Assembly: GCA_032622095.1 (NCBI GenBank)
Contig: CP136061.1
Coordinates: 190,904,369-190,968,368, forward strand
Direction: 5' to 3'
Source of the DNA: Siphonodentalium dalli
Taxonomy: Eukaryota; Mollusca; Scaphopoda; Gadilida; Siphonodentaliidae
Length of the DNA stretch: 64,000 bases
Part shown: positions 37,505-48,465 of the stretch, piece by piece
Layout: each line of letters opens with the position of its first letter
How positions within the stretch are numbered: the stretch's first letter is position 1
Notes under the pieces: model-generated
The model's input: only the letters and a program-made list of their open reading frames with translations
Database searches by the model: none
What the model was told of the DNA's origin: nothing
Program-made: the position numbers and the translations under genes

Positions 37505-37550
37505 ACGTACGTACGTACGTACGTATGTATGTATGTATGTATGTATGCAT
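37505..37550. repeat. GTAC/GTAT microsatellite
   Basis: A run of about ACGT x4 followed by ATGT x5. It produces several overlapping spurious open frames. Confidence 0.9.
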
Positions 37551-37809
37551 GTTTGTATTATGGGTGTGTATGGCGGCTGATTGTGTGTATGTGTATGCAT
37601 ATCTGTATGTACACGTGTCTGCCTATCGTTATATAATATAATTATATATGAAATGTATCATTATCCTCATGTCCATGCACTCGTCCATACATCCATCCAT
37701 GTATTCCCCTCTGTTTCTCTGTATGTCACTCTCCATCCGCTCCCTCTCTCTCTCTCTTTCGCCACATATAACAAACACTCTACAAACTCATTCTTATTTC
37801 TACTTTCAG

Positions 37810-40177
37810 GTGAACACATTCCAGATGTCGAGCGTATGGCAACGAGACAAAAGTGACATTCGGCTATCTGCGATTAAAAACGTATATTCAGTCGTTAGAA
37901 ACCGGGAAGTTGGAGCATACACGAGAAGTGGGAAACAGTTCAATTTCATTTCTGACTTTTACTACGCATATTTCCCAGAAACAACACCTCGGTATATTGT
38001 GTTGGATAATAGCGATGACAAATTTCAACAATTAGAATTCAAGTTCCATCCACAATGCCATAATGGATGCTAATTTTGAACATTACACGCTCTCACGTGG
38101 TCGAGTGTTTCTAAGACTCGCACAACAACGTAATGCTGCGGTAAATGCTGAAACGGCTGACCATTCTGATTGTAATGTCGATGATGCTAGTGCGCGTGTT
38201 AGCGAGGAAAGTCCCAACGCTAATAATGAGAGCAACGATAATTATCCAACAGAAGAACCGATGGATGACTCAGATAATGACCCCGATTGGAACCCTCCCG
38301 CGAAAAACAAAAGTGGTGCTCTATATGGATCTTTGTTAAGTGACAGCGAGGTACACGAGACAGAGATCGAAAGCTCTAACTTGCCTATAGATTCAAATGC
38401 GCATCAACAAGACAAGCAAACGAAAAAGCGAAACAAAAGAGCTAAACCTGACGAATGGAAAAGAAATAAAAACAAAAAACTAAGAATGTTTGGTGAAAGT
38501 TATGTCGGACTGAAAAAAATGCCGGACGGTAAATACGTACAAGATAGTACAAAACATTCAAGGGAAATGGGATCAGTGTGTTCGTCAAATTACTGCATAA
38601 ACTCTAAAATCCGACACTGCAATAGCTTCAAAGACGATGAACGTCGAGAAATATTTAACAGCTTCTGGGAAATGGATTGGGATCAAAAAAGAGTATACGT
38701 GTCTGGAATGGTTGACACGACTGTACCGAATGAGTCAACAACCACAGGCTCATCGAGGAGGAGCCGCTCCTTGCGATACCACCTTAAAAAATTAGACCGG
38801 CGGCTGTGCGTGTGCAAACAAATGTTCCTGGCAACGCTTGGTGTCCGTGAAAAAATGGTGTCAATATGGGTAAATTCAGCAACCGCAGCCGGGATGCAGG
38901 CGACTTCTACAGATAAGAAAACACCCAGCAGATCAAACCCTAACAATTCTACAAAAAGAGAATCGGTGCATAAGTTTTTAGATTCGCTTCCCAAACTGCC
39001 ATCTCATTATTGCCGTTCGTCGACCACAAAGCTTTATTTACAACCAGACATCACATCGATGTCTCAGCTATACAAATGTTATAAGGAGCAATGTGATGTG
39101 AGCAATACGTGTGTTTCAGTTAAAGTTTTTTTATGATATTCTGGTAGAAAAAAAAATTGCCCTATTTCACCCGAAAAAGGATCAGTGCGACCTGTGTTGT
39201 GGCCATGAGGCTGGTAATGTTGATGACGTTACGTATAACGTGCATATTGAGCGAAAAACGCGCGCTCGTGAAGAGAAAACAAACGACAAAGAACGATCTC
39301 TCACTGGTGCGTGTAAAGTCTTAACAATGGATGTGCAGGGAGTACTGCTCGCTCCACGTTTGAAAGCAAGTTCATTGTATTTCAAGACTAAATTGGCTTG
39401 CCATAACTTCACCATGTTCGACCTCAAATCGTCCGATGTTATGTGTTACTTGTGGCATGAGGGAGAAGGGGTGTGGACGGAAATAACTTTGCATCATGTT
39501 TGTATGACTATATTTCGAATGAAACTGGGGACACTTCTGAACTGATTATATATAGTGATGGATGCACATCCCAGAACAGAAATGTTATACTCGGCAATAC
39601 GCTGCTACACTTGGCAGTAGATAAAAACATTTCCATCTATCAAAAGTTCCTTGAAAAGGGACACAGCCAAATGGAATGTGATAGTGTGCACAGTGTTATA
39701 GAGCGTGCGCTACGCGACAGGCCAATATATAGTCCAGCAAATTATGTTGATCTGATTCACGCGGCGCGAAAAAAGGAGAAATACAAGATAAAGTACCTAT
39801 CAAGTACATTCTTCAAAGATTGTTCGCATCTTTTATACTACTTCTCCATTCGCCCAGGAACAAAAGTTGGAGATCCGTGCGTTACGGACTTGAGAGTCAT
39901 TAAATACAGCCCAGATAGAGTAATCTCATACAAACTGATGTATGATGATGACTTCCAGGAACTTCAACGGCGGTCAAAATTGACCTCACGGGATGGTCTT
40001 GTGAGTGTTATTCCTCCTCTGTATAACGAGCCGTTGAATATCTCAGCATGCAAGTTTCAAGACCTCCAAGACTTGAAGAAGGTGATTCCATCTGACTATC
40101 ACAATTTCTACGATGCGCTGCCACACCTATGCGCGGTGACATTTAGCTCCATATGGGTTGAGTTTCCATGGATGTGA
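37810..40177 (+). pseudogene. Decayed DDE-like transposase
   Basis: An acceptor (TACTTTCAG) precedes 37810 and a short frame runs to 38073. The main frame starts at ATG 38063, directly after an in-frame TAA, and ends at 39136. It continues after a frameshift in a T7 run (39126-39132) and again after one near 39468, to a stop at 40177. Features in order: an acidic, Lys-rich N-terminus, CVCKQMFLATLGV, FHPKKDQCDLC, LTMDVQG (Asp at 39330), IIYSDGCTSQNRN (Asp at 39557) and GHSQMECDSVHSVIERA (Glu at 39674). The spaced Asp, Asp and Glu plus the flanking inverted repeats argue for a DDE transposase. The SDxCxxQNRN / GHSxMExDSVH pattern is widespread in repeat-linked animal proteins; I am unsure of its superfamily name. 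Confidence 0.75.
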
Positions 40178-40578
40178 CTGTTGGATCATGTATGCATACA
40201 TACAAGTTATGATACTATCTGCTCAGACTCGGAAAGTTTGTTAGGAATGACAGCCTGATACTTGAAATACTTGATAACCTATGCTTCCGCAAGTATTTTG
40301 GGTATCAGACTGACATTAAACAGGCACATTGAATGTCTTATTTTCATATTTTTATTTTGAAAGTTTTTGACTGGGCAAGTACCTTCCTTTTATAAGATGA
40401 GATTCCTAAGAGTGTTTGTTTACCGAAGTTGTTATAAAAGTTATTTGTTTGAATTGCATAGTTCTTATTTCCACTGAATAATAACATTATTGGTTCACCC
40501 GGTCGAAGCCATTAGTAGGTGTCGACCATGAAGTAAGTCAGCAATGTCTGTTACCCTAGGCTTGGGCTGAGATTGTGT

Positions 40579-40812
40579 TGAATGTAGCTAACGCTCATAC
40601 CACTATAATACAGATGCATACAATCAAGAGCCGTCCAACATAGGAGAACTGTTTACAATGGGAAGTAGTTACGGAGGCACTATTATAGAGCCTCCGTAAC
40701 TACTTGCCATTCTAGACAGTTCTCCTGCGTTATAACAAACATAGACATACATGACACACGACTCTTGATTGTATATGTCTCTGTAGTATAGTGGTATGAG
40801 CGTCAACTACGT
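40579..40812. repeat. Hairpin with tRNA-like A-box at both ends
   Basis: Inverted arms meet around 40684. Shared blocks are GGAGAACTGT, GTAGTTACGGAGGC and ACAATCAAGAG. The outer part of each arm contains TATAGTGGTATGAGCGT, which resembles the 5' half of a tRNA including an A-box. It might be two head-to-head SINE heads or a foldback. No convincing B-box was found. Confidence 0.6.
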
Positions 40813-41169
40813 TCAACATAATCCGTCATTCATTCGGACGTTCCGATGTGACTCAAATTACCTGTTGTGTCATGTTCATATAATAATTACATCACAAATA
40901 AAGACATATCATAACATCTTATCTGGAAAAAAGTTCACCAAAAAAGCCCTGGCAAAACATCGTAACTACAAAGTCGCTTGTATATTTGCGACACATTTGG
41001 TAGATTAAGAATCAGGTAGATTGCACTTAAACGTTGTATTATTCCCTTTTTTTGCACAATATTTGAAATTTGTCAAGTACATTTAAATTTAAAGAAAACA
41101 GTTTTTTGTCTCTCCTGAAAAGTGACTGAAATCTACTTACGACCTTTTGACTGTAAGGCGACGATATAT

Positions 41170-44100
41170 TGTTTCACCATTGTCTATCATGTTTTTTTCA
41201 TGTTTGATACATTCCAATCATGCCACCGTTTCTCTGACCCACAAAAACAACTGTATCTCTCATAAATTATGTTAGCAAACTGCCGACTTTCTCTCACTCC
41301 AGGATATCAGTTATTACAGCTGTTAACCGGTTTCGGGCTGCTTAGCTGTGATCTCGCCGCCCAAAGTACTTGATGGGGATCTCAGCGATGCAGCACCGTG
41401 CCGCGATTGGCAGCTTTAATAACATAAAGTATAAAAACAGGCCGAAAATGGATTTATATCGAAAAAGTAAATTTTACAAATCCCCAAGGGATGTAACCTA
41501 AGACTGCCACTTGTCCTTGTCGTAATAACAATGCTGCTTCTAAGTTCTGGATCAGTTCATAGTAATCCGGGACCAAATTCACAAACTGACATAACAGGGA
41601 ACATAACTGTTTTTCAATATAATATCCGCAGTATTAGAAATAAGCTACATAAAATAGTTGAAGCTATAAACGAATATGACATTCTTTGCTTCACTGAAAC
41701 ACACCTCGACCCAACCTACCATACGGAAAAATTATTAATTGAAAACTTCCATCGTCCGTTTAGATCTGACCGAAACTCGTATGGCGGTGGAATTTGTGTA
41801 TATTTCGCTAAGAATCTGGTCTACAAACGGAGAACCGAACTCGAGTTTGACGCCTCTATCTTTTGGTTTGAGATCGCGAATAAATCGAATCGAGTCCTCC
41901 TCGCATTAACCTACAGATCGGAGCAATTCTGTAACATAAACTATTGGGACCTCTTTGAAGAATCAATAGACAATGCCTTGAAAATAACTGAAAATTTAAT
42001 TCTACTCGGTGATTTTAACTCCAATCTGCTAAATCCGCATTCGAAACTTAGTGAAATAGTTGGTCATTATACATTCAAGGATGTAATTAAAAAACCAACA
42101 AGAGTCACGCCCACATCCCAAACATTTCTGGACCTCATAATCGTGAGCAATAACTTACAAGTGTACGACGCCGACACTCTAAATCTTGGTTTCTCAGATC
42201 ATTATGGTGTTTATGCGATATTAAAATTCAAAAAATATGAAACTACATCATTTAAGAGAACTATATGGAAATATAAACACGGAGATTATACCAGGGCTAA
42301 CAGTATGTTAGATGCTATTAACTGGCAAGAAGAATTAAATACAGTTGAAGATATAGACCATGCTGTCTCCCGATTCTGTAATTTATTCATCTCAGTAATG
42401 GAAGAGACAGTCCCCAAATCAACAGTCACGATACGAACAAATGACAAGTTTTGGTTCAACTCAGATATAAGAAGGGAGATCAGACGCAGAGATAGATTGA
42501 GAAAAATAGCCATAAAACGAAATTCAGATGTCTCATGGAGAAATTATAAAGATATCAGAAATAAAGTAAACAACATGAAGAAATACGCGAAAGCACAATT
42601 TCACTCTAAACTTGAAGAACGAGTAAATGAATCCCCATCCCCTCGCGACTTTTGGCAAACAATAAATTATTTGCTGAACAAAAAGAAATCCACATGCATC
42701 CCACCATTATATAGTCAACACGGAGATGTCACTATTGATGGAAAAACCTATGTGACAGATGATCGCGAGAAAGCGAAGTGTTTAAGCGAGGCCTTCATTT
42801 TAAATTCAAATATCGATGATCGAGGTCACGAAATTCCAATCCTTCTCCGTAGATGCTCCAAATCGCTATCCAATATTATTTTCACCCGAGATAAGATCAT
42901 TACTGCAATTAAATCACTCAAAGTTAACAAAGCCCATGGATTTGATGGCATAAGCCCAAAAATGATTCACGCTACTGCTGAATCGATTGTTGTTCCATTA
43001 GAAATTATTTTTAAAAAGTCAGTAGAGCTCGGCCAATTCCCATCAGACTGGAAAAAAGCAAATGTTATCCCCATATTTAAAAAAGATGATCCTGCCGATT
43101 GTATAAATTACCGTCCTATTTCCCTCCTTCCGAGCCTCGGCAAAGTGTTTGAAAAAATAATTACCCAACATCTTATGTCATTTTTCCAAGATAACAAACT
43201 AATGTACCAACATCAATCTGGTTTTATTCCCGGACATAGCACGACCTTCCAATTAACAGATCTATATCATAACCTCTGTCAGACTCTCGATAATGACTTA
43301 TACACATGTTCAGTTTTTTTGCGATATATCAAAGGCATTTGAAAGAGTCTGGCATAGGGGACTGATATATAAGCTAGAACAATACGGCATATCCGGTCCG
43401 TTATTGAAATGGCTGGAAGATTACCTCAGTAATAGAAAACAACGAGTCTTAATAAACAATTCATATTCCAACTTCCAGCCGGAGTTCCCCAAGGATCTAT
43501 ACTCGGACCTTTCCTTTTCCTGGTATATATAAATGATCTCCCAGATAATTTAAATTCCGAAACAAGAATGTATGCAGATGATACATGTCTCACGTCCAAA
43601 CACTATGACATAAAGCTGCTAGAAAGAAGTGTAAACAAAGACCTTAATAAAATATCAGATTGGGCCAACAAATGGCTTGTAAACTTTAATCCAACCAAAA
43701 CTAAGGCAATATTGTTCTCCCTGACCACACGAGAGGTCCCTCTAGATTTAACCTTCCAAAATAAGAGAATTGACATAATTGAGTCGCATAAACACCTTGG
43801 TCTCGAAATACAAAGCAATTTAAATTGGAATATCCAAATTGAATCTATAGTCAAAAAAGTTGTCCCACGACTATCGATATTCAGAAGATACAAGTACAAC
43901 CTAGATCGAAGAACACTCGATAAGATATACAAGGCCTATATCTTGCCTCTCCTAGATTATGCGGACGTAATTTGGGAAAACGCGCCGACATATTTACTAA
44001 ATAAACTTGACCGGATTCACGTTGATGCCGCTAGAATAGTTACAGGGCTCACGCGCTCAGTTCCCAATAATGCGGTCCTATGCGAAGCTGGCTGGCCTTC

Positions 44101-45122
44101 TCTGAACATTCGTAGAGAGAAGCACCAATTACAAACTATGTTCAAAATTATAAATAACGAAACTCCATATTATTTATCTTGCCTACTCCCACCACGCTCG
44201 GTACAAGTCTCCAGCTATAACATGCGAAACCCAGGCAGATTCCATTCATATTATAGAAGAACTGAACATTTTAAGCAATCATTCTTCCCATTCGTTGCAA
44301 CTTCATGGAACAAACTACCCACATATATAACGGATGCTGAAAATCTTCTAGATTTTAAGGATAACCTAAATATGATAGAGCCCACCAGAAAGCCGCCTAA
44401 ATATTTTGAATCAGGAAATCGAAAATATAGTATTTTCCACTGTAGGATACGAAACTCCGCAGTGATCTCCGCTTAGATATGTTCGAAAATTATATAGCAG
44501 ATACCCCAAACTGTAAATGTGGATACGAATATGAAAGTGATATGCACTTTTTCCTAAATTGCCCGCTATATAATGTACAAAGGTTAGAATTATACCGTAA
44601 ATTGGACGACCTCAACTTTAAAATTAACAATTACAAGCAATTACTTTGGGGAAACTCAAGTGAAACTCCACCAAGAAATGAAAAGATGTTCCGCATTGTT
44701 CAGGCATATATAGCTGCAACAAAGCGTTTTGAACCGGACGATACTGATACTGAATAAATAGTTGTCAGACTACATTAAAGCTACGGACCAAACAAATGCA
44801 ACAAATGCAAACATATAGCACATAATACCCTTCAAAACAAAGGCCACTATTTCTCAGTTTCTATTTCCATGGAGAGAGAGAGGACGGACAGAACGCTAAT
44901 ATTATACAAACACAGAACCGGACTATCACACACTCTTTACACAAGTTATCTTCTCTTTTGTAGACCAAATTTGCAACCTCATCATGTATGTTTTCTCTGT
45001 CATCTTGTTAAATTCATATATATATATATTGTATCTGGGAGCGGGGACATTGTAAGTTGTTAAAACTTGTACCCCAATCCCGTTGTAATGAATTATATTA
45101 CAATAAAATATGTTTAAAGTAA
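41170..45122 (+). mobile_element. CR1-like LINE, main body
   Basis: The coding region spans 41531-44757. It is followed by a 3' region ending ACAATAAAATATGTTTAAAG near 45115, which resembles the end of the minus-strand LINE at 46181 (ACAATAAATATGTTCAAA). The left limit is the edge of the DNA transposon. See the separate entries for the coding part and the proposed target duplication. Confidence 0.8.
41531..44757 (+). pseudogene. CR1-like LINE protein: endonuclease and RT, three frameshifts
   Basis: The frame opens with MLLLSSGSVHSNPGP, then an APE endonuclease (FQYNIRSIRNK, CFTETHLD, GDFNSN, FSDHYG), a linker with DFWQTINYLL, and reverse transcriptase (NYRPISLLPSLGK, HQSGFIPGHST, CDISKAFERVWHRG, MYADDTCLT). 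Its C-terminus has C-x-C and H...C residues (CKCGYE, HFFLNCPLY). Frameshifts lie in a T7 run at 43313-43319, near 43480 and near 44459, so it is inactive. The RT is closely related to the minus-strand element at 46473-48450 (shared CDISKAFERVWHRG), so both are one family. Confidence 0.88.
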
Positions 45123-45544
45123 AGTAAGAACGTAGAGCATGCGCATTGCGGTACTTTCCGATTCATATATTCTGATGCATGACAGCCATATTGTTTGAGA
45201 ATTTTTTTCTGAATGCAATCTACAGAGATCGTAGATAAGGATTGTAAGTTCAGAATTCCGATTTGTGGGTACAGTATTAATAATAGATGAGGATTTATTT
45301 GTTAAAACTTTCATGTCGATTACTGCCCTTAGACTCTTGTTATGATTGTTGTAATAATACTAATATTATGCCATCACGCCACGACCCTAGTTTGTTCATT
45401 TAAAACAAAAACCCGCACAGTACAGAACAAAATACCGTACTACATATCACTGTACGCCATGAACGTTTTAACATATAAATCTGCATATATTTATAATACT
45501 AAACCCACAGATCGGACTACAGAACTTACATTTCTTGTCTACGA

Positions 45545-45795
45545 ACTTTGTGTGTAAGAACCTACACAAAATGTGTAAATGATATGTGTTGATTTTATGC
45601 ACACAGTTATGTATAAATGTGTATAAATTTACCCATTTATGTGTAAAAATTGTTAAACAATTTTTGTACGAATAAGACACTGCACATATACTACACAAAT
45701 ATGTTTAAGATCAAAATTGAATAACGATTGTGTAGCAGGGCTACATATTTTGTGTAGAAAACCTACACATTAGTCATAAGAGTGATATATACGTT
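45545..45795. repeat. TGTGTA-rich segment paired with 35836-36000
   Basis: Both segments are dense in TGTGTA/TACACA. The outer end here, read inverted, starts GTATATATCACTCTTAT, similar to GTGTATACACTCTTAT at 35839. Just outside, GTTGCAAGTCGTA occurs both at 35818-35830 and at 45795-45807. This could be the two ends of an element that now contains the LINE and DNA transposon. Confidence 0.4.
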
Positions 45796-45905
45796 GCAAG
45801 TCGTATCATCGTAAATGTATATGAAACCGATTCTATATTTGCAGTATATTGTGTATTTTCAATACATGGCCCACAATATATCGTTTTTAATGTTCACTGA
45901 CATAC

Positions 45906-46100
45906 CTTGAACATACTTTCAGTTGTATCAATAGCTTTTTGATCACCAGACTTGAACACTGTGGAGTTGCAAATGTTCCCTGCCATGAGCGTACCAGTCT
46001 CATCTGCGACTTTTCGGGCTATTTGAAGCGCATGGACATTAAGTTTCTCCAAATCATCCTCTCGTCCTATTAACTTCAGCTTCTCTCTGTGCCCATAATA
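45906..46100 (-). CDS. BHMT: BHMT exon (YYGHREKL region)
   Basis: The 195-base exon (65 codons, phase 0 at both ends) begins after TGTCCCCCAG and encodes [20 protein letters not shown], then [20 protein letters not shown] and ends ...TESMFK before a GTATGT donor. It follows LAFT of the exon at 63756, giving LAFT-YYGHREK, which matches TFTFYASEDKL of the human enzyme. [12 protein letters not shown] fits barrel strand 3. The upstream intron is about 17.7 kb and includes two LINEs, the nearer starting only 80 bases away. Confidence 0.92.
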
Positions 46101-46165
46101 CTGGGGGACAAACAAATGTGAAGATATAAACTGTGATTCAAGTGACGTCGCATCAAATATACCCA

Positions 46166-46180
46166 TGAACCCAGCCTGAT
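46166..46180. repeat. Target site duplication, left copy
   Basis: TGAACCCAGCCTGAT is repeated exactly at 48451-48465, on either side of the minus-strand LINE. A 15-bp perfect match at both element ends is typical of target-primed reverse transcription. Confidence 0.9.
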
Positions 46181-48450
46181 TTGAACATATTTATTGTGAC
46201 CCACTATATACAATATATATTACACAGATTAAATATAACAATAATGGTATGAGTGTGGGCACAGAGGATCGGAGCACAAGTTGCCGAACTTATCGGAGCT
46301 CCTCTCCCCTGGCATTCAATTGCTAATAAATTCAAATATCGGAGATGGTTTTAATTCAGGTGTATTGTAGAAGTTAATGTTTAAGTGTGGCTGTTGGAGT
46401 GGCTGTGGTCTCGCAGAATTGGGGTAAGGGAAACTATAACGAGAAAATTCTGATAATTATTAGATTAAGAGATTAAGAGAAACGGTCTGTAGATGAGATA
46501 AATGATTGTACTGTCTCAAACAGGCGCGCATTTAGCTTTCCGCTGTAGTGTTTTACACCAAACAGGAGATCTTTTTCGGAGACAATAGTCACGTTAAGTT
46601 CATCCATACGAGCCCACATCCGATTTCGCGCTACTGCGTACAGAGGACAACTGAAGAAAAAATGGTTTGCGTCTTCACATGAATTACCACAAGTACAATT
46701 TGAATGAGCTGAGATGTAGTTTTCATATTTATCAAAGTTTAGGTCGCTACAGTTATTTCTAAGTCTACAGTGCAAAATATTTAATCTCCTTTGACCTGTA
46801 TTGAAATATGGTGGGGGTTTCAAAGTCAGTTCTTTATTACAGAATGTTCTATACATGTTACTTATGATTTCGTCTTTACTTGGTTCTGAAGAGGGGTCAA
46901 CCACTTTTTTGTTATCGGTAGTAGTTTTACATGATAGATTCCATTCAGCTATCATGGATGGGACGAAACTCGATTTGAAATGAGTCGTGTTCGTAAAGTA
47001 GTTTATGTATCGCAAGGGGTTTCTGATGGGGTATCGAGATGCTTCAGCGACGGTAGCTGGTAATAGATTGGTGAGGTAGGAAGGGACATGATGAGTAATT
47101 ATTTTGTTCCAGGTGTGCATTTTATGGAGGTTTCGTCTTTCGCTTAATGGGGGCCATCCAAGTTCAAATAAGACTTTTTCATCTGACACCGAACGCGTGA
47201 GACCACTTACTATTCTACCAGCGTCTGTGTATAGGCGGTCGAGTTTCCGGAGGAGGCAATCGGGTGCATTATCCCAAACAACATCTCCGTACTCCATTAT
47301 AGGAAGTACGTAAGTTTTGAACATTATCTCGAGGGTTTGTCTATTTACAAGAAATTTTATTCTCCTCAGTTGTGACAGTCTGGTTGACACTCGGCTACAA
47401 ATTTCATTTATATGGGTGTCCCAATGAAGGTTCGATTGTATAGATACTCCAAGATGTTTATGACAGTCAACTTGCTCTATTTCGTTATCACCAAGTTCGA
47501 GATCCAAAGAATCTGTCGAGGGAGTAAGTGAGAACACCATTGATTTTGTTTTGTCTGCATTGAAAGTAACCAACCATTGTTTTGACCAACAAGAAACTCT
47601 ATCCAGATCTTCAAAAAGTTCGCGTGTACAGTCATCAAGTGAAGGTTGGACACTGAAAAAGCAAGTATCATCTGCGTACATGCGAGTTAGGGAATGTATT
47701 GTCGTTGCTAGGTCGTTTATATACGTCAAAAATAAAAAAAGGTCCAATTATTGAGCCCTGGGGGACTCCTGCTGGGATACTACGATAATCCGAGAAAGAT
47801 TTACCAACTAGGACGCGTTGTGATCTGTTACAGAGATAGCTATTCAACCAACTGTGGACATTTCCGGCTACTCCGAATTGTTCCAGTTTGAATAACAACC
47901 CCCTGTGCCAGACTCTCTCAAATGCTTTGGAAATATCGCAAAAACTTGCCGACGTATATGACTTCTCATCGAGGGCCTGGCACAGGGTGTGGTATATCTC
48001 GAGTAACTGGAAAGTTGTGCTATGTCCAGGAACAAACCCAGATTGGTATTGATATAGTATATTATTATTTGAAAAGTGGACCATTAAGTATTTTAGTACA
48101 ATTTTCTCTAAGATCTTGCTAAGGCACGGGAGTAAGGATATTGGGCGGTAGTTTTTACAGCTTGATTTGTCATTTTTCTTGTATATAGGGATAACATTTG
48201 CTAGCTTCCATTGTGTTGGGAATGCACAAAGTTCAAGCGATTTTTCAAATAACGCTTTAAGGGGGGTGGCGATAGCTGGGGTTGTGTATTAAATCATTTT
48301 AACAGTAATTCCATCGTGGCCAGATGCTTTATTAGGTTTCAGGGTCCCAATAGCAGAAATAATATCATCGATAGTGATTTCAATGTCTGTTACTGTGTTA
48401 CTACATTTCTGGGTGAATGTCGGTAAACTGCACGACCAATCGTCGAGTTC
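46181..48450 (-). mobile_element. 5'-truncated CR1-like LINE with 15-bp target duplication
   Basis: On the minus strand the element runs from the RT linker to its 3' end, ...ACAATAAATATGTTCAA, and is flanked by the perfect 15-bp duplication. The endonuclease half is missing. The 3' end lies about 80 bases upstream of a BHMT exon, in the intron, close to its polypyrimidine and branch region, yet the acceptor is intact. Confidence 0.92.
46473..48450 (-). pseudogene. CR1-like LINE reverse transcriptase, broken
   Basis: It begins at ELDDWSCSLP and encodes KPNKASGHDGITVKMI, then a stop at 48289-48291, followed by NYRPISLLPCLSK, QSGFVPGHSTTFQ, CDISKAFERVWHRG and AGVPQGSIIGPF. A frameshift near 47740 precedes YINDLATT and MYADDTCFF. 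The C-terminus has CTCGNSCEDANHFFFSCPLY, a Cys/His cluster. The catalytic YADD is intact, but one stop and one frameshift make it non-functional. Confidence 0.88.
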
Positions 48451-48465
48451 TGAACCCAGCCTGAT
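48451..48465. repeat. Target site duplication, right copy
   Basis: This is the exact second copy of TGAACCCAGCCTGAT (first at 46166). It sits directly at the start of the plus-strand LINE remnant. Confidence 0.9.

Larger units (their letters stand above)
36212..41168 (+). mobile_element. DNA transposon with 34-bp perfect inverted repeats
   Basis: 36212-36245 (starting TATATCGTCGCCTTACAG) is repeated perfectly inverted at 41135-41168. Weaker similarity continues outward for about 100 bases to CATGATTGGA on each side (left near 36117, right near 41215-41224), so the true ends may lie outside the stated span. Subterminal copies of CAAAACRTCGTAACT occur at about 36309, 36398, 36570 (degenerate), 36601 (degenerate) and 40951. 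The interior carries a decayed transposase. I could not define the target duplication. Confidence 0.75.
36005..45122 (+). mobile_element. Proposed LINE insertion later split by a DNA transposon
   Basis: GTAAGAACGTAG occurs at about 35993-36004 and again at about 45123-45134, right after the LINE 3' end. If this 12-bp repeat is the target duplication of the CR1-like LINE, its 5' end is at 36005 and the DNA transposon at about 36.2-41.2 kb landed inside its 5' untranslated region. This is inference from the repeat alone; no second intact LINE copy is present here to confirm that 36005-36110 is LINE sequence. Confidence 0.4.

Noticed and set aside
37417-37856. Overlapping open frames rich in Tyr, Val and Cys
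   Set aside because: They are translations of the GTAC/GTAT microsatellite and a CT-rich tract.
40784-40805. tRNA gene candidate
   Set aside because: Only an A-box-like half is present; the D-stem pairing is poor and no anticodon arm or B-box follows at the right distance.
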